A stretch of 62,000 bases of DNA from NCBI RefSeq assembly GCF_026151205.1, contig NC_087075.1:2084859-2146858 (forward strand), read 5' to 3'. Below, one piece after another: positions 56,425 through 62,000 of this stretch. Numbering within the stretch: position 1 is the stretch's first letter; the number at the start of each line of letters is the position of its first letter. Origin of the DNA: Bolinopsis microptera. Lineage: Eukaryota > Ctenophora > Tentaculata > Lobata > Bolinopsidae. Below the pieces are notes generated by a model that searched no databases, had not been told where the DNA came from, and was given only the letters and a program-made list of their open reading frames with translations. The position numbers and the translations under genes are program-made.

Positions 56425-58698
56425 TTAAAGAGCCTGATTAAGATCATACTCATTAACATTAAGTGGCATTTTAGGTTCATATTCACACAAACTGGTCGGT
56501 TTGGTGAAAGTTTCATGCTGCTGCTCTAGATCATTTGCCGGACTCGTGTTATCTTCCTGATCTTCTTGCATTATATTATAAGCTTCATGAGTTGCAAACA
56601 TACACATGTTTACGGTGACACTTTGCACCCTAATGCATACCGGTGGTGTGGATTTGGTCATGTTTTGATATTCTGGACCTACTTCTTCCTGATGAACAGT
56701 TGATGCAACCTTCTCACGATCTACATGTTCCGAGTTTTTAATGTAACATGATATTTTCTTCACTTTATTCTCGATTATTTCTAAATGCATATCGATGTGT
56801 ATAGTATTCGGAGAAACAGCAGGTGGTTTTATGTGGTCAAACGTTGCATTATCATTTACGGCACACTCCGAAACATCTAATCCAGTTACTACAGTGTCTT
56901 GCTTGATACTAACTTGTAGAGTGTTGTTACTGGGTGTTCCTTCTAGAAGGCCAGCTACAAACATGCTGTTTTTCACCGTTTTGGAGTCAAAATCAATGAT
57001 AATGTGGTGCTGTGAAAGGAATGATTGACCCAGAATGCATGCTTCGTTCATCATGTTTGTCACTATGAAATCGCATTCTAACACGGCATTTTTAACTATT
57101 ACTGCTACATTGTGTAAAATTCCCGAAGTTTTCAGTGGTGCTCCAGTGACTCCAACTAATTTGAAAGTTCCTTCTGTAACTAGCTTGCTAAGTCCAAGTT
57201 TTTCGACTAGCTTTTCTCCAATCAGATTCAAGCTGGATCCTGTGTCAATAAGAGCCTTAACTCCAACGGAATTAATGTCTACATTCAGATACACGCGACC
57301 TTTACAAAGGTTTATTGTTTGCCTTTCAATGTCATCCTCCGGGACGGTACCACAATCTACACTCCTCTCGTTATTCATTAGATCGTGTGGAGACCATTGA
57401 TCATTGTACTGCTCCTGTCCTTCTGCTACTCTGCTTCCTACATTCTGTGAACCATGCCTTCTAGAATGTTCTTGCTCCCTAAATTGCTGGTGTTCAAGTG
57501 CTATATTATTAGCCTGATGTTTTCTATCTTGAAGTGACCTATTTTCACATTGAGGACCCTCACCTGTATTCTGAAAAGGTGGATATCTTGGTACATAGGG
57601 TTGATAATATCCACGCTGAACTGAACGTTGTCGATGATCATCAGACCTACTGAAGTTTTGTGAGTTTCGATTCGTTGGCTGCCCATATTGATAAGGACCG
57701 CTACTATCATCTACAGCCTGGAACCCGCAATTTCTAGCATAGTGTCCATTCTGGCCACAAATGAAACATCTATGAGGCCGCATGGAAGAGTTCTCATAAT
57801 ATAAGCCTCGTGATCCCTGAACCATCTGGTTTGGAGTGAATGTGTTGTTTCGAGAATGGCAGCTACTTGCAAAATGCCCATACTTTCGACAATTATAACA
57901 TTGCACATTGTCATAGCTTCTAGAGTCACGCCAGTTATGTTGTTGTGGTCTTCCTCTACTCGTGTACATAACAGGAACTTGGAAATATTCCTGATCAAAC
58001 TTTCCTGTAGCATCTAATTCGGTTTTCATTACTGATACTTCTACCTTATCACGAGCTTTGATTGCTTGCCTAGCTTGGTATGATGAGTCCAGTTTAACTG
58101 CCTCAGCCAGTAGTTCCTGAAATGTCTTATCACAGAGGTTGATAAGAATCATACTCAGATCATCTCTTAGAACTCCTGCAGATAAGGCGTCCTTTAAAAC
58201 CGAATCTCTGGCAGCAAGTTGGTTTGCATTGTACCCAACTTTGCCCAATTCTAGTAACCTTTGACCAAATTGCGCAACTGTCTCATCATGAAACTGTGTG
58301 GCTTTCTTGATTTCAAATCTTGCCTTGACTGCTACACTAGGAGTACTAAGTGCTTTAATTACTTCTGCTTTAAAAGTATCCCAATCGTCCTCAGTGGTTA
58401 GTTCCTTATGCACTAGTAAGTTAAGGGACTTAGCATCAAGGTAGGTTAAGAAAGTGCTAACAGCCTGTTGTCCGTTCATGCACATTATATATCTAAAGGG
58501 CTCATACATGTCAAAGTAAGCTTGGATGGTAGTGATAGATGGATCGAAGGTATTCGGCCTACGACTCCCTGCAACTCCAGCCCTAAAGTCAAGCTTCGCA
58601 GTCTCTACTGCAGTAGTAGCATGTGTAGTAGCATACGCTCGAACAGCTTGCTTCTGCTCCTCATTCAAAGCATTCAATTGCTCGCCTAAGTCACCCAT
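56425..58698 (-). CDS. Gag-protease polyprotein of the LTR element
   Basis: 757 residues from the ATG at 58698; the frame is open a little further upstream without ATG. Numbered from the open-frame start (seven residues before that ATG), a helical capsid-like region lies at about 55-230. Two CCHC zinc knuckles follow, CYNCRKYGHFASSC (274) and CFICGQNGHYARNC (318), then a Gln/Arg/Tyr-rich linker. Next comes a retropepsin-like protease with ALIDTGSSLNLI (active Asp 492) and CILGQSF (562). A C-terminal 180 residues has no recognised domain. No stop or frameshift. The product would form particles and cleave itself, but cannot copy RNA. Whether the C-terminal part is a remnant leading to a lost RT is unknown. 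Confidence 0.85.
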   Translation of the reverse strand: MGDLGEQLNALNEEQKQAVRAYATTHATTAVETAKLDFRAGVAGSRRPNTFDPSITTIQAYFDMYEPFRYIMCMNGQQAVSTFLTYLDAKSLNLLVHKELTTEDDWDTFKAEVIKALSTPSVAVKARFEIKKATQFHDETVAQFGQRLLELGKVGYNANQLAARDSVLKDALSAGVLRDDLSMILINLCDKTFQELLAEAVKLDSSYQARQAIKARDKVEVSVMKTELDATGKFDQEYFQVPVMYTSRGRPQQHNWRDSRSYDNVQCYNCRKYGHFASSCHSRNNTFTPNQMVQGSRGLYYENSSMRPHRCFICGQNGHYARNCGFQAVDDSSGPYQYGQPTNRNSQNFSRSDDHRQRSVQRGYYQPYVPRYPPFQNTGEGPQCENRSLQDRKHQANNIALEHQQFREQEHSRRHGSQNVGSRVAEGQEQYNDQWSPHDLMNNERSVDCGTVPEDDIERQTINLCKGRVYLNVDINSVGVKALIDTGSSLNLIGEKLVEKLGLSKLVTEGTFKLVGVTGAPLKTSGILHNVAVIVKNAVLECDFIVTNMMNEACILGQSFLSQHHIIIDFDSKTVKNSMFVAGLLEGTPSNNTLQVSIKQDTVVTGLDVSECAVNDNATFDHIKPPAVSPNTIHIDMHLEIIENKVKKISCYIKNSEHVDREKVASTVHQEEVGPEYQNMTKSTPPVCIRVQSVTVNMCMFATHEAYNIMQEDQEDNTSPANDLEQQHETFTKPTSLCEYEPKMPLNVNEYDLNQAL

Positions 58699-58936
58699 AA
58701 TATTGCTTTCTTGGCTCAAACAGGAACTCTTCGATAAATTCGATACAGAAGTTATTCAGTTGAATTCTAGGGTTTAAGCGTAATATTTAATGAAAAAAAT
58801 AAATAAAAGTGATTCGAGATTCTAGCTTAATATGAAATCCAAAGAAATAAGCACAAGTAATTCGTAATTCTGTGTTATTTCGATATTCAACAGCTACAGG
58901 GAATGATGTCTAGCAGCTAACCAGATCAAACGAAAA

Positions 58937-58953
58937 TCCTGGTCGCAGCACCA
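58937..58953 (-). promoter_or_regulatory. Primer binding site for a tRNA
   Basis: Three bases inside the 5' LTR, the plus strand reads TCCTGGTCGCAGCACCA, ending in the CCA of a tRNA 3' end. The minus strand is therefore its complement (TGGTGCTGCGACCAGGA). The tRNA species was not identified. Confidence 0.8.
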
Positions 58954-58956
58954 AAA

Positions 58957-59600
58957 TGTAGCACACACTTAGTGTACCTAGCTGCTCGACTTAGTGGTAG
59001 GTTTTACAAAATAAAAGACTTTAAATAAGGAGTTTTGCGGAAGAGAAATGAAAAATATAAACTTATTAAAATGGTAATCCACAGAACTAAATCTTCAAAA
59101 CTATATCATGACTCGTGAATCTAAAACTTGTGAGGAATGGTCATGTGACATGAAAGAGGAATGAGTTAGGAGTAAGCAGACTAATGGTGACAAACTCTTT
59201 CAACAAGGTGAACTAAAGCGGAAGATTATAAATGGGATGGTGTGTCACGTGAATAAATGAAATAGGCCTGATAGGATCGCTAATTAATTGAGTGAAGCTT
59301 ATTGGTTGAAGTGAAATGCGTCTACAGAACTTAATGACAGGTATGAAACTATTTGCTGGGAAATGAGAACTTATATGATTTGAGGTGCTCAAACTATGGA
59401 ATCTAAACGGTACAATTTGAGCTGAAGATGACTCCTGATAATTTACAACAAACAACATATAAACTATATAAATACTACTGAGCAATTACATCATTAGGAT
59501 TAGAACGTGATTACATAAAGGTTAAAGTTATTATAAATTTCAATATAATCCAATTCTTAAATAATAATATGTACCTAAACTAAAATATACCTATCGCACA
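58957..59600 (-). repeat. 5' LTR
   Basis: Upstream LTR for the minus-strand element, identical by eye to the other LTR. On the minus strand a TATTTATATAG at about 59472-59462 is a possible TATA box. The small open frame at 59213-59485 occurs in both LTRs and is not regarded as a gene. Confidence 0.9.
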
Positions 59601-59615
59601 GGAGGAGGAGGAGGA
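59601..59615. repeat. Remainder of the GGA tract
   Basis: Nearly five GGA triplets after the LTR element, the other side of the interrupted microsatellite, leading straight into the CCCTGA array. Confidence 0.85.
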
Positions 59616-61329
59616 CCCTGACCCTGACCCTGACCCTGACCCTGACCCTGACCCTGACCCTGACCCTGACCCTGACCCTGACCCTGACCCTGACCCTGAC
59701 CCTGACCCTGACCCTGACCCTGACCCTGACCCTGACCCTGACCCTGACCCTGACCCTGACCCTGACCCTGACCCTGACCCTGACCCTGACCCTGACCCTG
59801 ACCCTGACCCTGACCCTGACCCTGACCCTGACCCTGACCCTGACCCTGACCCTGACCCTGACCCTGACCCTGACCCTGACCCTGACCCTGACCCTGACCC
59901 TGACCCTGACCCTGACCCTGACCCTGACCCTGACCCTGACCCTGACCCTGACCCTGACCCTGACCCTGACCCTGACCCTGACCCTGACCCTGACCCTGAC
60001 CCTGACCCTGACCCTGACCCTGACCCTGACCCTGACCCTGACCCTGACCCTGACCCTGACCCTGACCCTGACCCTGACCCTGACCCTGACCCTGACCCTG
60101 ACCCTGACCCTGACCCTGACCCTGACCCTGACCCTGACCCTGACCCTGACCCTGACCCTGACCCTGACCCTGACCCTGACCCTGACCCTGACCCTGACCC
60201 TGACCCTGACCCTGACCCTGACCCTGACCCTGACCCTGACCCTGACCCTGACCCTGACCCTGACCCTGACCCTGACCCTGACCCTGACCCTGACCCTGAC
60301 CCTGACCCTGACCCTGACCCTGACCCTGACCCTGACCCTGACCCTGACCCTGACCCTGACCCTGACCCTGACCCTGACCCTGACCCTGACCCTGACCCTG
60401 ACCCTGACCCTGACCCTGACCCTGACCCTGACCCTGACCCTGACCCTGACCCTGACCCTGACCCTGACCCTGACCCTGACCCTGACCCTGACCCTGACCC
60501 TGACCCTGACCCTGACCCTGACCCTGACCCTGACCCTGACCCTGACCCTGACCCTGACCCTGACCCTGACCCTGACCCTGACCCTGACCCTGACCCTGAC
60601 CCTGACCCTGACCCTGACCCTGACCCTGACCCTGACCCTGACCCTGACCCTGACCCTGACCCTGACCCTGACCCTGACCCTGACCCTGACCCTGACCCTG
60701 ACCCTGACCCTGACCCTGACCCTGACCCTGACCCTGACCCTGACCCTGACCCTGACCCTGACCCTGACCCTGACCCTGACCCTGACCCTGACCCTGACCC
60801 TGACCCTGACCCTGACCCTGACCCTGACCCTGACCCTGACCCTGACCCTGACCCTGACCCTGACCCTGACCCTGACCCTGACCCTGACCCTGACCCTGAC
60901 CCTGACCCTGACCCTGACCCTGACCCTGACCCTGACCCTGACCCTGACCCTGACCCTGACCCTGACCCTGACCCTGACCCTGACCCTGACCCTGACCCTG
61001 ACCCTGACCCTGACCCTGACCCTGACCCTGACCCTGACCCTGACCCTGACCCTGACCCTGACCCTGACCCTGACCCTGACCCTGACCCTGACCCTGACCC
61101 TGACCCTGACCCTGACCCTGACCCTGACCCTGACCCTGACCCTGACCCTGACCCTGACCCTGACCCTGACCCTGACCCTGACCCTGACCCTGACCCTGAC
61201 CCTGACCCTGACCCTGACCCTGACCCTGACCCTGACCCTGACCCTGACCCTGACCCTGACCCTGACCCTGACCCTGACCCTGACCCTGACCCTGACCCTG
61301 ACCCTGACCCTGACCCTGACCCTGACCCT
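59616..61329. repeat. (CCCTGA)n array, about 285 perfect units; TCAGGG on the minus strand
   Basis: 1714 bases of an unbroken hexamer. The minus-strand unit TCAGGG differs by one base from the animal telomere repeat TTAGGG. No TTAGGG units were seen in it. The Gly-Ser frame on the minus strand is a by-product of the hexamer. Confidence 0.98.
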
Positions 61330-62000
61330 TCTACCACATCTTATTCAAATTCTAATTTAAATTCTAATTAATAATTAGTACTAACATTAAATGGCTTATG
61401 ACACGATTGAGGTGCTGGAGTTCAGAATTTGACTTTGGTCGGAGAAAGCTTACAGCAGATCGAGAGCTTAGCATTGGTCTACATCATCAAATTCTGATTA
61501 ATTTTGAGATAATGGCAAGGAGAGTGGAGACGAGTTAATTTGGTCACTATTAAAGTAATGTTAGAACCTGGGGGTGACCTCCTCGTACACCATAGGATCG
61601 AGGACCTTCGATGAGCGACGGGAAAGATTCTGAGGGGCACAATAGTTTTTGGCAGGTTGCATGATAATATATTTTTTAATCATTTTGTGTACTGTATTTA
61701 TTGGGTTGAGGCTATTTTAAAATTCTCTATACTGATCGATATCTTAGTTAGGTTTGGATATTTTTGTGCCATTTGAAATAAATAAGTCACAACAAATCAA
61801 TTACTTGGTAAATAAATTAACTCATCTCTTTTGATTTAAAATGTAATTTTCGATGAACTAATAGATTTCATAAATTTATTCAAAAACGTTACCTTCAACA
61901 AACCTGATCTGTTCCCAGTTAGCAGGAGATAGCAGGAGTGAGGAGTGATCCGCAGAACTCTGTTTATAGGTTAATTCGAACCTAAACCCCAGCCCCATTT
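61330..62000. other. Intergenic with LINE 3' UTR-like block
   Basis: Positions 61560-61670 resemble 18700-18830 (GTTAGARCYTGG, GACCTCCT and GCAGGTTGCAT or TAGGTTGCAT in order). Nothing else was recognised up to the window end. Confidence 0.45.

Larger units (their letters stand above)
53708..59600 (-). mobile_element. LTR retrotransposon, gag-protease only, very young
   Basis: Two 644-base direct LTRs (53708-54351 and 58957-59600) begin TG and end CA and look identical by eye. Both ends are flanked by GGAG (53704-53707 and 59601-59604). This may be a 4-base target duplication, but GGA repeats make its length ambiguous. The 4.6-kb interior has a tRNA primer site, one long ORF (gag with two zinc knuckles and an aspartic protease) and a polypurine tract. 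Roughly 2 kb between the ORF and the 3' LTR has no reverse transcriptase, RNase H or integrase. It must therefore rely on enzymes of a related element. The family (Ty3/gypsy-like or other) cannot be set without an RT. Confidence 0.9.

Noticed and set aside
59616-61329. True chromosome end
   Set aside because: The array is followed by more than 600 bases of ordinary sequence and contains no canonical TTAGGG.
59580-61337. 585-codon Gly-Ser frame on the minus strand
   Set aside because: Direct by-product of the TCAGGG hexamer; its ends run into the GGA tract and LTR.

Overview
The window looks like nuclear DNA of an invertebrate animal. There are genes split by introns with GT-AG junctions, a kringle/thrombospondin-1 extracellular protein, a class A GPCR, tRNA-derived SINEs, several classes of non-LTR retrotransposon, Penelope-like relics, an LTR element, foldback DNA elements and very long microsatellites. 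A non-bilaterian such as a cnidarian is my best guess, but nothing here fixes the taxon. No prokaryotic operon, CRISPR array or rRNA gene was seen. Bases 1-430 are unusually rich in homopolymers and may be a poorly polished contig end.

Host genes are a minority. (1) On the minus strand, five exons between 19273 and 11838 join in phase into a 188-residue protein: signal peptide, one kringle domain (three exons), one TSP1 repeat and a GPI-anchor-like tail. Its 6-kb first intron holds an antisense R2-like LINE relic, a SINE and a second LINE relic. (2) On the plus strand, 30184-31667 encodes a class A GPCR with one 1-nt frameshift after TM5 and a tandemly duplicated last exon. (3) On the minus strand, four exons between 37490 and 36058 encode the C-terminal part of an unrecognised coiled-coil protein.

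Mobile DNA dominates the rest. Three CR1/L2-like LINEs share one architecture: an ORF1 with a PHD-like zinc module plus three CCCH fingers, and an ORF2 with APE endonuclease and reverse transcriptase. Copy A (about 6200-10610, +) looks intact, copy B (48859-53454, -) has one nonsense codon, and copy C (23797-26330, +) is 5'-truncated and frameshifted. Relics of an R2-like LINE with restriction-like endonuclease, a Tx1/L1-like LINE, another RT and two Penelope-like GIY-YIG endonucleases are also present. A very young LTR element (53708-59600, -) has LTRs identical by eye and an intact gag-protease ORF but no reverse transcriptase or integrase.

From 48.4 to 61.3 kb there is a nested structure. 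A GGA microsatellite was apparently duplicated around LINE B, the LTR element then inserted into the right-hand GGA tract, and beyond it lies a 1.7-kb array of CCCTGA (TCAGGG on the other strand). Other regions contain foldback elements (21.2-21.9, 39.9-40.9 and 43.6-44.1 kb), a 2.25-kb near-palindrome with another element inserted at its centre (44.2-46.5 kb), and minisatellites with 32/47-bp, 59-bp, 89-bp and 12-bp units, two of which show higher-order repeats. All homology statements come from reading the sequence, not from database searches.
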